Positions 25,445 through 34,557 of a DNA stretch of 64,000 nucleotides are shown here, in pieces (the first letter of the stretch is position 1; each line of letters begins with the position of its first letter). The stretch spans positions 1 to 64,000 of the forward strand of contig NZ_CAJTYX010000006.1 in NCBI RefSeq assembly GCF_910583865.1, written 5' to 3'. A program made the position numbers and the translations under genes. This stretch comes from an uncultured Muribaculum sp. (GTDB lineage Bacteria > Bacteroidota > Bacteroidia > Bacteroidales > Muribaculaceae). The notes beneath the pieces are model-generated. The model was not told the origin of the DNA and did no database searches. It saw nothing but the letters and a program-made list of their open reading frames with translations.

Positions 25445-26821
25445 TTATTTTACCCACAGCGAAGGGTTGAGCTTCTCTTTCTCCCGGCGCAGTTCGAAAT
25501 GGAGCACCGCCCTACCCTCATCGTCAGGGTCGGCAAACACTTTCCCTATGGTCTGCCCCTGCTTAAGCTCCTGCCCGTTGCGCACTGTTATGTCGGTAAG
25601 GCCGGCATAGATGGTGAGATAACGGCCATGACGCACCATCACGATAGTATTGTAGCCGGGCTGGCGGAAAATCGCGGAAACCTTTCCGGCAAATACGGCA
25701 CGTGCCGTGGCTCCGGCGCTTACCTCGATGTCGATGCCCGCATTTTCAGTGACTACATGTGGCAGTTCGGGATGCTGCCTGCGACCGAACGGGCGCACCA
25801 CGCGATAACGTCCGCTCACAGGGAAAAGCAACCTCCCTTTGTTGCTTTCAAACGAGCCGGTGAGCGCGCGCGTCTCGTCGGCGGTGGCGTAGGTGCGCTG
25901 CTGCCTGTCGGGAGTCTTGGATGGTGCGGAAGGTGTGGCTTTGCCTGCATCCTTCCCTTTCTTGTCACCTTTCGGAGCCGGCGAGGATGATTCTTTCTTC
26001 TGCTTTTCGAGGGCAAGCTTACGCCTTCGTTCCTCCTCGCGGCGCTGTTCTTCTTCCTGACGGCGCTGTTCCTCTGCAATCAGACGGTCAAGTTCGGCAT
26101 CGAGCGCCCGAGCCTTGGCTTCCTTTTCTTTAAGCACCTGCCGGAGCGAAGTACTTTCTTTCTTCAGTTGGTCGACAATCCGAGCGGTCTGTTCCTGCGA
26201 CGCTTTAAGATCACGGCGAGCCGCGGCGAGCTGCGAGAGCGATGCCGCCTTCTCGGCATGCATAGCCGAGAGATGCTCTTTCTGCCGACGCAATGTGTCG
26301 GCACGCCCGGCAATTTCCTGACTGCGACGCTCGCGCCACGCCGACACCTCCTTGAGGTAACGCATGCGCCTGTAGCCCTGCGATACGGTCTCGGCGGAAA
26401 ATATGAATGCCAAAGCCGACGTTGTCCCGCGCTGATGCTCATGGATGCGCCTCACCATCCGCCCGTAGCTCTCGCGCATCTGCCCGAGTTTTTTCTCAAG
26501 GGCATCTACGGAATCGGTCAGTGCACGGATACGACTGTCGATGCTGTCGACCTGGGCAGAAATGCGCTCGATCGAACGGGCGTTGACCGCCATGTCGGCA
26601 TCAAGGGACTCAAGACGGCTTAACGAACGGGCTGTATTGCGCTTGTTCGACTCAATCTGCTCGGCAGTCTGCCTTATGGCGTTGCGCGTGTCACGCTGCT
26701 CCTTCTTGACAGTCTCTATGCCACGCTGCTTCTGGCGTGAACGACGCCTTGCGGCATCGGCATCCTGAGCCGAAACCGCGATTATCACAGCCGTGAGAAG
26801 TAGTATGGCAATGTGTCGCAT
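25445..26821 (-). CDS. EnvC-like murein hydrolase activator with degenerate LytM domain
   Basis: Exported protein of 458 residues: signal peptide (residues 1-23), a long coiled coil of about 20-250, a Lys/Glu/Arg-rich linker of about 250-310, and a C-terminal M23/LytM domain. Active M23 enzymes have HxxxD and HxH zinc ligands. Here the first His is Asn (ENAGIDIEV) and the HxxL position reads IYAGL, while LHFELR is retained. Loss of zinc ligands plus the coiled coil is the hallmark of EnvC, which activates amidases at the division septum. A matching amidase lies at 33233-34390. Confidence 0.85.
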   Translation of the reverse strand: MRHIAILLLTAVIIAVSAQDADAARRRSRQKQRGIETVKKEQRDTRNAIRQTAEQIESNKRNTARSLSRLESLDADMAVNARSIERISAQVDSIDSRIRALTDSVDALEKKLGQMRESYGRMVRRIHEHQRGTTSALAFIFSAETVSQGYRRMRYLKEVSAWRERRSQEIAGRADTLRRQKEHLSAMHAEKAASLSQLAAARRDLKASQEQTARIVDQLKKESTSLRQVLKEKEAKARALDAELDRLIAEEQRRQEEEQRREEERRRKLALEKQKKESSSPAPKGDKKGKDAGKATPSAPSKTPDRQQRTYATADETRALTGSFESNKGRLLFPVSGRYRVVRPFGRRQHPELPHVVTENAGIDIEVSAGATARAVFAGKVSAIFRQPGYNTIVMVRHGRYLTIYAGLTDITVRNGQELKQGQTIGKVFADPDDEGRAVLHFELRREKEKLNPSLWVK

Positions 26822-26828
26822 GTGCTGA

Positions 26829-27680
26829 CTACATATCCTTTATTATTTTCATGAGTTGCGACGACGTGACACGACGCAACCCCTCGGTGACGGGAGGATC
26901 AACGGAAATAGCCTCGTTCCATCTGGCGCTCTTCCACCGCCACGCCACTGAAGCCGCATAATCGGCACGAGGGGTAGACACCGACAAATCCACATTGTCC
27001 ATGACGTTGCCGGCCGGAGTGAGCGGCTGCGGCCCGGAGTAGGATGCTGTGAATGTCACGTCATGCTCCTCGGCCACGACGCCAAGGGCAGTGACCACAG
27101 CCGGGAGATCGAGCACGAAGCCATAGTCGGCCAGCGGCTGTGACGCCCTCGGCAAAAGCCTCACGGAGCCGGACGAAGTGTCGAGAAACATAGTCGTCGA
27201 ATCTGCCAACGCAAGGGTGGAGCCGCCGGGTATGAACGGACGCCCGATAAGCAGATCCTGCAGGTTCTCCAGGTTGACGGGCAATCCCGAAGTAATCTTA
27301 GTGAGGCTCTCGGAAAGATATACCTTCTTGGGTCTCGACGCGGCAACCAATGAATCGGGAGTGATCCACACACGTGCCACCTCGAATCCGAGCATGCGGA
27401 AACTAAGGTCGATACATCTGCCGCGCACCATACGGGCACGGGCGCCCACAGAAAGATTCTTAGGCGTGGTAAGACGCAACGTCACCGGCACACTTACATC
27501 AGTCCATTCACGATAGTTTGCGGCGACAGTCTCCAAAGAATAAGGCAGCGAGGATTGCACGACGCCCGCTGAAGGATAGTCGCCCGAAGAGGCGACTCCC
27601 CGTGATGATTTACACCCGGGAAGCAAAGAGCCGGAGAGTATCACCACTCCCACGAGTGCCATGTATGATAACCTGTTCAT
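26829..27680 (-). CDS. DUF4292 family lipoprotein
   Basis: Protein of 283 residues with a lipoprotein signal (hydrophobic run, then LLPGC with Cys near residue 23). The body has the DUF4292 pattern: SVPVTLRLTTPKNLSVGARARMVRG, IDLSFRMLGFEVARVWITPDSL, KKVYLSESL. DUF4292 proteins are LolA/LolB-like beta-clam proteins of unproven function in the periplasm or at the outer membrane. The position between the TPR protein and EnvC is conserved, as far as I recall, in Bacteroidales. Confidence 0.82.
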   Translation of the reverse strand: MNRLSYMALVGVVILSGSLLPGCKSSRGVASSGDYPSAGVVQSSLPYSLETVAANYREWTDVSVPVTLRLTTPKNLSVGARARMVRGRCIDLSFRMLGFEVARVWITPDSLVAASRPKKVYLSESLTKITSGLPVNLENLQDLLIGRPFIPGGSTLALADSTTMFLDTSSGSVRLLPRASQPLADYGFVLDLPAVVTALGVVAEEHDVTFTASYSGPQPLTPAGNVMDNVDLSVSTPRADYAASVAWRWKSARWNEAISVDPPVTEGLRRVTSSQLMKIIKDM

Positions 27681-27723
27681 TAGGAATGTGCGAATATAGT
27701 CAAAGTCTTATGTTAGTACCGTA

Positions 27724-29550
27724 TTATTCGAAGAAGAAAGTCTTGTGGCGTACCTTACGCTTCAGAAGGTCGTTGTCAGGCGAGAGGGTTAACGCCACCT
27801 TCCATAGCTCCACGGCCTTCTCATGGTCGCCGTTCCAGAAATATATGTCGCCTGCGTGGGAATAAAGCTCCTCGGCGGGTTCCTTGGCGAGGTCGAGAGC
27901 CTTCTGGATATAGACAAGAGCCTCGGTATATTTCTTCTGGCGGAAAAGTATCCACGCGTAAGTGTCGAGCGAGTTTATGTCGTCCGGACGCTCCTGTATA
28001 GTGCGGTAGCTCATGCGCTCGGCACGCTCAAGATCGCGGTTTTCTACAGCAAGGAGATAGGCATAATTGTTTAGCGCCAGAAGGTTGTCGGGGTTGATCG
28101 CCACCGCCTGCTTGTAAAGCTCCTCAGCCTGAGGCTTACGGTCGGAAGTGGAATAGAGGTCGGCTTCTGAACTCAGTACCTCGGAAACAAACTTCACGTC
28201 GCCGGAGTCGGCCAGTTCTATGGCATGCTCGAAGTCATTGAACGCATTGTCATACTCCTTCATCTGTCCGTAGCTTACCCCGCGCAAGAAAGTGAGATTG
28301 GCGCTTTCAGGATGATAGGAAAGCGCACGTGTGCCCGCATCGACAGCGCCGGTAGGATTGTCGATCTGCATGCACAGGCTCATCAACGCACCCCATTTAC
28401 GTTCGTCGGAAGGATCTATGTCAAGTGAATATCCCACCTGCTCCGCTGCCGCCGGATAGTCCTCAATGGCAAGAAGGTAGGAGTAATAGAGGTCGTGCAC
28501 ACTCACCTCGTGGGGATGCTGCTCCAAAAGAGAGGCAAACAATTCCTGTATGCGCGGCTGCTGGGCCGGGTCGGAGTAAAGCTCCCGCACGTAGTTGGTC
28601 ATGATCTCGAGCTTGGTGTCGAGGTCAAGGCTCTCCATCTTGAGGGCGCGGAACACCTCCCTGTCGTAGGCCACACTGTCGTCAATCGACTTATAGAAGT
28701 TGGCGCGCGAGTAATATGCCAGCCCGGAGGAGGGGTCAAGTTCGCATGCGCGGTCGTAATAGGCGAGCGCCGAATCGTTTTCAGAAAACAGAGCGAACAC
28801 GTCGCCGGCAAACACGTTGTTTTCCGTGCTTGTCGGTGAGGAATCCAGAAGTGAATACACCTCGCCGATGGCGGCTACGGTGTCCTGCGTCGACAGATAG
28901 CTCCGTATCTTGCGCGATGCAAGTGGGATGCTCCTGCCCTGCGTGCGCTCTATGCGGTTGTAAACATCAATCGTGCGTCGCATATCGGCTGAGTCGCCGG
29001 TCTGGAAAAGGGCGTCGGCCAGACGTAATGTCACCTCGGTTTTGGCCGGGTAGAGCGAGTCGAGAGTGTTCCACACTCTCAGCGACTCGTCGATGCGTCC
29101 GAGATGATCGTTGATGACACCGTAGGTATATGCAGGATAATAGTCGGACGGGGCGAGGTCGAAGTGCCTCTTCATCATACGGTAACCTTCGTCGAAGCGC
29201 GCGGAGTCGTTGCCGGCGGTCATCACCGAGTAGTAGCCGAGATAATATCCTGCGGCGTGGTCATCTGGATTCAGTTCATTGACGCGCTTCAGCAGCGCAT
29301 AGTATGAGTCATCGTTGCCGAGAGCATGCTGCCTGGTAGCCTCCATGAATATATAGTCGGCCTTGCGGCGGTCGGCATCGGAAGGCTGCTCCTTACGGGG
29401 CAGTTTACCCGCATTCATGGCGAGCACTGTCGAGGCAGCGACCAATGCGCTAAGGATTACGGCCTTTGCTTTCATTGTGATGGCCGAAAACAGGGCCATT
29501 CCGAGAATAGCCGTCGCCTTAGCCTTATGTCGACGTGTATCTACGCGCAT
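27724..29550 (-). CDS. exported tetratricopeptide repeat protein
   Basis: Protein of 608 residues composed largely of TPR units (for example ALAYYDRACELDPSSGLAYYSRANFYKS, and ALVYIQKALDLAKEPAEELYSHAGDIYFWNGDHEKAVELWKVAL). It has an N-terminal hydrophobic signal. The start could be the ATG at 29550, giving a long n-region, or the internal ATG at 29475 (MKAKAVILSALVAASTVLA), which makes a better signal peptide. The protein probably acts as a periplasmic or outer-membrane scaffold. It lies between dut and the DUF4292 gene with short gaps. Confidence 0.82.
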   Translation of the reverse strand: MRVDTRRHKAKATAILGMALFSAITMKAKAVILSALVAASTVLAMNAGKLPRKEQPSDADRRKADYIFMEATRQHALGNDDSYYALLKRVNELNPDDHAAGYYLGYYSVMTAGNDSARFDEGYRMMKRHFDLAPSDYYPAYTYGVINDHLGRIDESLRVWNTLDSLYPAKTEVTLRLADALFQTGDSADMRRTIDVYNRIERTQGRSIPLASRKIRSYLSTQDTVAAIGEVYSLLDSSPTSTENNVFAGDVFALFSENDSALAYYDRACELDPSSGLAYYSRANFYKSIDDSVAYDREVFRALKMESLDLDTKLEIMTNYVRELYSDPAQQPRIQELFASLLEQHPHEVSVHDLYYSYLLAIEDYPAAAEQVGYSLDIDPSDERKWGALMSLCMQIDNPTGAVDAGTRALSYHPESANLTFLRGVSYGQMKEYDNAFNDFEHAIELADSGDVKFVSEVLSSEADLYSTSDRKPQAEELYKQAVAINPDNLLALNNYAYLLAVENRDLERAERMSYRTIQERPDDINSLDTYAWILFRQKKYTEALVYIQKALDLAKEPAEELYSHAGDIYFWNGDHEKAVELWKVALTLSPDNDLLKRKVRHKTFFFE

Positions 29551-29601
29551 ATAATCTTATCTTTTTACATAGAAAATACAGCACCCCCAGACGGGAAGCC
29601 A

Positions 29602-30045
29602 TTAATTCACCCCCGTATGGCCGAACGCACCTTCGCCACGCTTGGTCTCGTCGAGTTTCTCGACCGGCTCCCAGTCGACGCGCGTATACTCCTTTATCAC
29701 CATCTGGCATATGCGCTCGCCGTCGTTTACCACGAAAGGCTCATCGCTTAGGTTTATCAGTATCACACCGATTTCGCCACGATAGTCGGAATCGACGGTG
29801 CCGGGAGTATTCACCAGGGAAATTCCTTTTTTAAGAGCGAGACCCGATCGCGGACGCATCTGGCATTCATAACCGTGAGGGAGCTGGATATACAGACCAG
29901 TCGGAATCAAAGCGCGCTGCATAGGCATAAGTGTGACGGGAGCTTTCAGGGATGCCCGCACGTCCATTCCGGCGGACGAGGGTGTTTCATATGCAGGGAG
30001 TCCGTGTCCCGACCGGTTGATTATCTTTACTTTAATGCGTTCCAT
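29602..30045 (-). CDS. dut: dUTP diphosphatase
   Basis: Trimeric all-beta dUTPase of 147 residues, hydrolysing dUTP to dUMP and pyrophosphate. All five family motifs are visible: SAGMDVRA, PRSGLALKKG, GTVDSDYRGEIGVI, GERICQMV and the C-terminal RGEGAFGHTG. It is the first gene of the minus-strand cluster that continues with the TPR, DUF4292, EnvC and flippase genes. Confidence 0.96.
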   Translation of the reverse strand: MERIKVKIINRSGHGLPAYETPSSAGMDVRASLKAPVTLMPMQRALIPTGLYIQLPHGYECQMRPRSGLALKKGISLVNTPGTVDSDYRGEIGVILINLSDEPFVVNDGERICQMVIKEYTRVDWEPVEKLDETKRGEGAFGHTGVN

Positions 30046-30162
30046 AATGCGGTTGTTCAGTCAAAAACATGCGAAAATACTCAAATTCGGCGTATTTTCC
30101 ATGCACTTCCTCGTTTTTTTATATAAACACTCCGCGACGCCGAATGTTGCATATAAAGAAAA

Positions 30163-30190
30163 GACGCCCCGATTTTGATTTCGGTGCGTC
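30163..30190 (-). terminator. terminator of dnaA
   Basis: Inverted repeat GACGCACCGAA … TCGGGGCGTC on the minus strand, followed by TTTTCTTT. It lies about 50 bases after the dnaA stop codon and separates it from dut. Confidence 0.7.
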
Positions 30191-30238
30191 ATCCTTTATT
30201 TTTATGTGCCATAATTTATCTTTATCGGAGGGAAGCGG

Positions 30239-31630
30239 TCATACCGGAGCGGCAGTGAGGGAGGCCTCGATCTTTTCGATGTCGACACGCAAAGTGGCTT
30301 CGAGCGAAAGACGTTCCTCGATGTTCTTCAATGCATGGAGCACAGTGGCATGGCTACGCGAGAGGCGTGTGCCGATGGCTGTTACGGGCATCTTTACGTG
30401 GCGCTTGGCGAGGTACATCACCATCTGGCGCGCGTCGGAAATCTCACGCTTGCGGCTCTTGGTGAAAAGCTTGTCGGAGTCGATGTTGTAGTAATCGCAG
30501 ACCTTCTGGGCCACCATGTCGAAGTTGACCGTCTTTTTCTGCAACTTTACGGCATTGTTCAGTACGGAGCGGGCCAGATCGATTGTAATCTCCCGGTTGA
30601 GCACCGTGGCATGGGCCAGGAGCGAGACCACTATGCCTTCAAGCTCACGAATGCTGTCGGTGACATTGGCCGCAATGTATTCAAGCACATCAGCGGGTAT
30701 GTCGAGACCGTCCTGCGACGCACGTTGGCGAAGCACTTCACGACGCAGATCGAAATCGGGACTCTCAAGCTCGCAGGTCATTCCCCACTTGAAGCGCGAG
30801 AGCAGACGCTCGTGCATATCCTTCATGTCAGAAGGCGCGCAGTCGCTTGACATTATTATCTGACGCTGGTTCTGGTGGAGATGGTTGAAGATATGGAAAA
30901 ATGCGCTCTGCGTGCCCGGTTTGTGCATCAGATCCTGGATGTCGTCGATGATGAGCACGTCAATCGACTGGTAGAAAGCGATAAAATCGTTGACACGACT
31001 CGGCTTGGCCATTGCTGCGGCGGTGTACTGGCTCTCGAAAAGACGGGCTGACACATACAATACTCGCGCCTGAGGATTACGCTCCTTGATGCGGATTCCG
31101 ATGGCCTGGATAAGGTGCGTCTTGCCGACACCGGTATGGCCGAAAACGAATAGAGGATTGAACGTCTTACACTTGGGATTAGTGGCTATAGCCTCGCCGA
31201 TCGAGCGGGCGATCTTGTTGGAGACGCTTCCGCAATAGTTTTCGAAAGTGTACTTAGGATTAAGCTGCGAATCGAATTCAGGAGCAACTACTGTCTGGAA
31301 TGGTGACACACCACGGGGCTGTACTGCGGCACTCGGTCGCTCAGACTGCTGCGTGACCGTGGCCTCAGGCGCTTCCTTAACGGGATTATATACATAGAAA
31401 AGCTTTACACCGGCACCATATACACGCATCAGCGTAGGAGCTATTATACGCATGAAGCGCTCCTCGAGTTGCTCCACGAAGAATGCGGTAGGTACGCTCA
31501 GGGTGAGATTGCCGTCCTCGAATCCGAGCGACGTCACCGGGCGAAACCAAGTGTCGAATTGCTGCTGCGAGAGATTGTCGGAAAAAATCTTCAGACACTC
31601 TTCCCACAATTGTATATGGGTCTTTTCCAT
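30239..31630 (-). CDS. dnaA: chromosomal replication initiator DnaA
   Basis: AAA+ initiator of 463 residues. Domain I is at the N-terminus (LWEECLKIFSDNLSQQQFDTWFRPV), followed by a linker. Domain III has Walker A GHTGVGKT at 164-171, Walker B LIIDDIQDL, and sensor segments. Domain IV binds DNA, with the signature SRSHATVLHAL near the C-terminus. The ~650 bases upstream are AT-rich with repeated TTATCAACA, fitting a combined dnaA promoter and origin region. Confidence 0.97.
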   Translation of the reverse strand: MEKTHIQLWEECLKIFSDNLSQQQFDTWFRPVTSLGFEDGNLTLSVPTAFFVEQLEERFMRIIAPTLMRVYGAGVKLFYVYNPVKEAPEATVTQQSERPSAAVQPRGVSPFQTVVAPEFDSQLNPKYTFENYCGSVSNKIARSIGEAIATNPKCKTFNPLFVFGHTGVGKTHLIQAIGIRIKERNPQARVLYVSARLFESQYTAAAMAKPSRVNDFIAFYQSIDVLIIDDIQDLMHKPGTQSAFFHIFNHLHQNQRQIIMSSDCAPSDMKDMHERLLSRFKWGMTCELESPDFDLRREVLRQRASQDGLDIPADVLEYIAANVTDSIRELEGIVVSLLAHATVLNREITIDLARSVLNNAVKLQKKTVNFDMVAQKVCDYYNIDSDKLFTKSRKREISDARQMVMYLAKRHVKMPVTAIGTRLSRSHATVLHALKNIEERLSLEATLRVDIEKIEASLTAAPV

Positions 31631-31639
31631 GTCAATGGT

Positions 31640-32270
31640 TGGTTGTAATTCTTAGAGGATAGAGGCACAGTGATTAGATCCCGTCTAAAATTCGTGCGAG
31701 AAGAAAGTTGACACATATTCATGAGGCAGGCTTGCGGATGCCGACAAAATTCCGGATTCAAGATCGTCCTGAAATCTTAATGCGATAGCAAATCTCCTTA
31801 TAAAAATGTACCTGAAAGGGCCTTATCATCCACCCTTTCTACACTGCAAATTTCATCCATATTTTTTTCAAAAACAAACAGCGTAAAATTTGGAAAAGTC
31901 GGGCGAAATACAAGTCGGGTGAATCTCAGGAGTTTATGTTTTTCGGCAAAGTTATCAACATTTAAATGATGATAACTATAATTAAATTTGATTATCAACA
32001 AATTACAAAGCAAAGTTATCAACATTCCAAACAGATGCAAAGACGTGGAACTACTTAACATGGCAAAGATAGGCGTTTAAGACGTGGAACACCCGTTGCC
32101 AAAAAGTTATCAACTATTTGGAATAATTCTAAATAATTATTTCGGTATTGCATATTATATATCAATACTGAGAGCACAGGACATACGTATAAAAAACGAC
32201 GATGCATCAACATTTGACGCATCGCCGGACGGACATATTCAAAAGGTTGTTTAAAAGGAAGAGGGCCACG
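31640..32270. other. candidate replication origin region (oriC) upstream of dnaA
   Basis: A 646-base AT-rich gap with no credible gene. TTATCAACA occurs exactly at 31952-31960, 31992-32000 and 32016-32024, and TTATCAACT at 32107-32115. All are in the same orientation and one base from the canonical DnaA box TTATCCACA. A 17-base direct repeat (GCAAAGTTATCAACATT) occurs at 31946 and 32010, and AGACGTGGAAC is repeated at 32041 and 32080. AT-rich tracts could serve as unwinding element. Gene orientation changes nearby. The short minus-strand frame at 31798-32061 runs through these repeats and was not kept. Confidence 0.6.
32011..32041 (-). promoter_or_regulatory. candidate dnaA promoter overlapping a DnaA-box-like site
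   Basis: On the minus strand, TTTG (32041-32038), 19-base spacer, TAACTTTG (32018-32011). The -7 box overlaps the TTATCAACA repeat at 32016-32024, which would allow DnaA to repress its own gene. The transcript leader would be about 375 bases, which is long. Confidence 0.5.
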
Positions 32271-32276
32271 CCTTGA

Positions 32277-33176
32277 TCAGAATATCTTGATTGGCGGAAC
32301 GTAGCGTCGCGGATTCTTCTTTAGATCCCACATGATGCTGTCAAGTCCCATTGCGGCTCCATTTATATGATCATAAAGGGCACGATCGTTAAGAAGCAGC
32401 CCTATCGAGTTGTCAGGACGATCCATCTTGGCGGTGATGGAATTTATATTGCTCATGGTTCGGTCTATATTGTCCATGGTCGACTTCAGTGGTATCGTCT
32501 TAAGCTCCTCGGACAAGACTGCGAGATCCGACGTGATCGAATCAAGATTGTGAGCCACGCCGTCGACCGTTTTCATAGTGCCGGGCATCGTAGCCATCGT
32601 GCGGTTAAGGTACAAGGTCGTGGCCTGAAGATTGGCCGTGATAGCGTCGAGCCTCTTTATCGACTGAAGCAACGCGGAATCACCCACGAGACGATTGACC
32701 GATGTGAGTAGCGAATCCACTTTCGGGAATATCGCACCTACGGTAGGCATGATCTCCGTAGAGACGTTCTCCATGAGAGAGGGAGCATTCCCACCTATAA
32801 GACGCTCCCCTACAGTATGGAAATCTGTGGATTTGGAAAACTCCAGGACGACCGAAGCAGTGCCGAGCAGATCGGACGAAATCATCGCTTTCGACCCCGC
32901 AGGAACCCTCAGTTGCTTGTCGAGACTCATCTCCACAAGCACATGACCGGGATTGTCATATTCATACGTAATATCGCGTACCTGTCCCACCTTGAAGCCA
33001 TTCAAGGTGACCGGTGATGAGACGCTGAGTCCTGCCACATTGGTGTAGGACGCGTAATAGTAGTTGGCGGCTTTGAATATGTTGATGCCTTTTAGGTAGT
33101 TGATACCGAAGAAAAGCACAAGACCGGCAATCAGTACCGAGAGTCCGATGATAAGTTCGTGAGAGAAACGTTTCAT
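32277..33176 (-). CDS. MlaD/MCE family protein
   Basis: Protein of 299 residues with one N-terminal membrane anchor (LIIGLSVLIAGLVLFFGINYL) followed by the MCE domain (YYASYTNVAGLSVSSPVTLNGFKVGQVRDI, about residues 38-120) and a helical C-terminal part. MCE proteins form hexameric rings or tubes that carry phospholipids between the inner and outer membranes. ABC transporter partners (MlaE/MlaF) are not in the window. It lies 56 bases downstream of the amidase gene in the same direction. Confidence 0.88.
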   Translation of the reverse strand: MKRFSHELIIGLSVLIAGLVLFFGINYLKGINIFKAANYYYASYTNVAGLSVSSPVTLNGFKVGQVRDITYEYDNPGHVLVEMSLDKQLRVPAGSKAMISSDLLGTASVVLEFSKSTDFHTVGERLIGGNAPSLMENVSTEIMPTVGAIFPKVDSLLTSVNRLVGDSALLQSIKRLDAITANLQATTLYLNRTMATMPGTMKTVDGVAHNLDSITSDLAVLSEELKTIPLKSTMDNIDRTMSNINSITAKMDRPDNSIGLLLNDRALYDHINGAAMGLDSIMWDLKKNPRRYVPPIKIF

Positions 33177-33232
33177 TGTTTTTTACTTTTTTGCAGTATG
33201 CCGTGAAAGCACTTATTGACTATTAAACAAAT

Positions 33233-34390
33233 TCAGTTGACACGTTGGCCGTCGACAATGGTAATAATAAACGCGTCAGGAAACTTTTTCCGCAATTCGG
33301 CAAGCCTACGGCGCGCGGACCGCATGTCGGCGAGATCGGTAGATGAGTATTTCCACATCGAGCCTTCATGGTACTCGACATACTCGTCGATGCCACGAAA
33401 CTTGCTTGAGCCTTTTGGGACCTTCCGCGGACTCGTCATGAATTGCACGCGATAAGTGCGTACAGACGATGCGGATCCGGGAGAAACCACCGAGGGCGAA
33501 CCGCCCGTCGCGGACTCGACAGACGGCGCTTCCTCCGCACCGGTTTCCTGCCGACGTTGCTTTTTGGATGAGACTTTCTTTTCCGGCACCTTCTTTCCCG
33601 TCGATATATCATAAGCCCGTTTGTAGTCGTCCACGGCATTGTATATAGCCGTGGCGAGCTTGCGACGCCCTGACTCTGATGCCATGAAAGCCTCCGAAGC
33701 AGGATTGCAGATGAAATCAAGTTCGACAAGCACGGCAGGCATACCGGTCTTGGCCAATACCCAGAATCCGGCCTGGCGCACGCCGTTGTCGGCACGTGAC
33801 GCGGTTGTGCGCAACTCCTTCTGCACCTTTCCGGCAAATTCAATGCTTTGGTCGAGGTGCTTGTTCTGATTTAATTCAAATATTATATATGACTCCGTGG
33901 AGTTGGGATCGAAGCCGCAGTAGCGCTCGGAATAATCATCCTCAAGCATCATCACGGCATTTTCACGTTTGGCCACAGCAAGGTTGTCGGCGGAACGATG
34001 GAGACCGAGGGTATAGGTAGCCGCGCCATGTATAGTGGACCGGCGACGGTTCTTCCGATCTACCGAATTCACATGAACGGATATGAACAACGACCCTTTC
34101 GCATCGTTAGCGATGTCACATCGTTCCTGCAACGTCTTGAAATAATCACCCTTGCGAGTGTAAACGACCTTCACATCAGAAAGATTCTTCTCGATCATCT
34201 CTCCCAGTTTCAGTACAACACCAAGGTTTATGTCCTTCTCCTTGGCCTTGTTCCCTATCGTGCCCGGATCATGCCCTCCGTGTCCGGCATCAAGCACTAC
34301 GACAAAAGGCTCCTGCGCCATGATCCCTACCGGGAGGACGAGCAGCATGCATATATTATATATAATATGTAGGGATAGTCTGCGAAGCAT
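33233..34390 (-). CDS. N-acetylmuramoyl-L-alanine amidase (AmiC-like) with C-terminal SPOR-like region
   Basis: Exported zinc amidase of 385 residues. It has a signal peptide (to about residue 25, ending GIMAQE) and an Amidase_3 domain with DAGHGGHDPG, KEKDIN, SVHVNS and the catalytic-glutamate block VLVELDFICNP. A basic/low-complexity linker (residues ~265-310) leads to a ~75-residue C-terminal segment (YRVQFMTSPRKVP…) that looks like a SPOR domain, which would target denuded septal glycan. It is the natural client for the EnvC-like activator at 25445-26821. Confidence 0.9.
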   Translation of the reverse strand: MLRRLSLHIIYNICMLLVLPVGIMAQEPFVVVLDAGHGGHDPGTIGNKAKEKDINLGVVLKLGEMIEKNLSDVKVVYTRKGDYFKTLQERCDIANDAKGSLFISVHVNSVDRKNRRRSTIHGAATYTLGLHRSADNLAVAKRENAVMMLEDDYSERYCGFDPNSTESYIIFELNQNKHLDQSIEFAGKVQKELRTTASRADNGVRQAGFWVLAKTGMPAVLVELDFICNPASEAFMASESGRRKLATAIYNAVDDYKRAYDISTGKKVPEKKVSSKKQRRQETGAEEAPSVESATGGSPSVVSPGSASSVRTYRVQFMTSPRKVPKGSSKFRGIDEYVEYHEGSMWKYSSTDLADMRSARRRLAELRKKFPDAFIITIVDGQRVN

Positions 34391-34401
34391 GATTTACGGT
34401 A

Positions 34402-34434
34402 CAAAATTAAGAAAACATGTGCTAATTATGGCAA
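34402..34434 (-). promoter_or_regulatory. promoter of the amidase-MCE pair
   Basis: On the minus strand, TTG (34434-34432), 22-base spacer, TAATTTTG (34409-34402). The spacer is one to two bases longer than usual. Confidence 0.5.
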
Positions 34435-34492
34435 GATGGACATATAATTTGGCTGTTTCTATCCAAAAGCAGAGAAGTTTCGACCAACAGAC

Positions 34493-34523
34493 TTGTCTCG
34501 TCACATGCAAAATAGTACTTTTG
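34493..34523 (+). promoter_or_regulatory. promoter of the GldB-like lipoprotein gene
   Basis: TTG at 34493-34495, 20-base spacer, TACTTTTG at 34516-34523. The expected start is about 28 bases before the ATG at 34558. Confidence 0.7.
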
Positions 34524-34557
34524 CAGTCATGCAAGTCATCAAAAGACAACCACTATA

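Noticed and set aside
31798..32061. An 87-residue minus-strand reading frame upstream of dnaA
   Set aside because: It runs through the TTATCAACA repeats and AT-rich tracts, has no recognisable features, and fits chance in an origin region.
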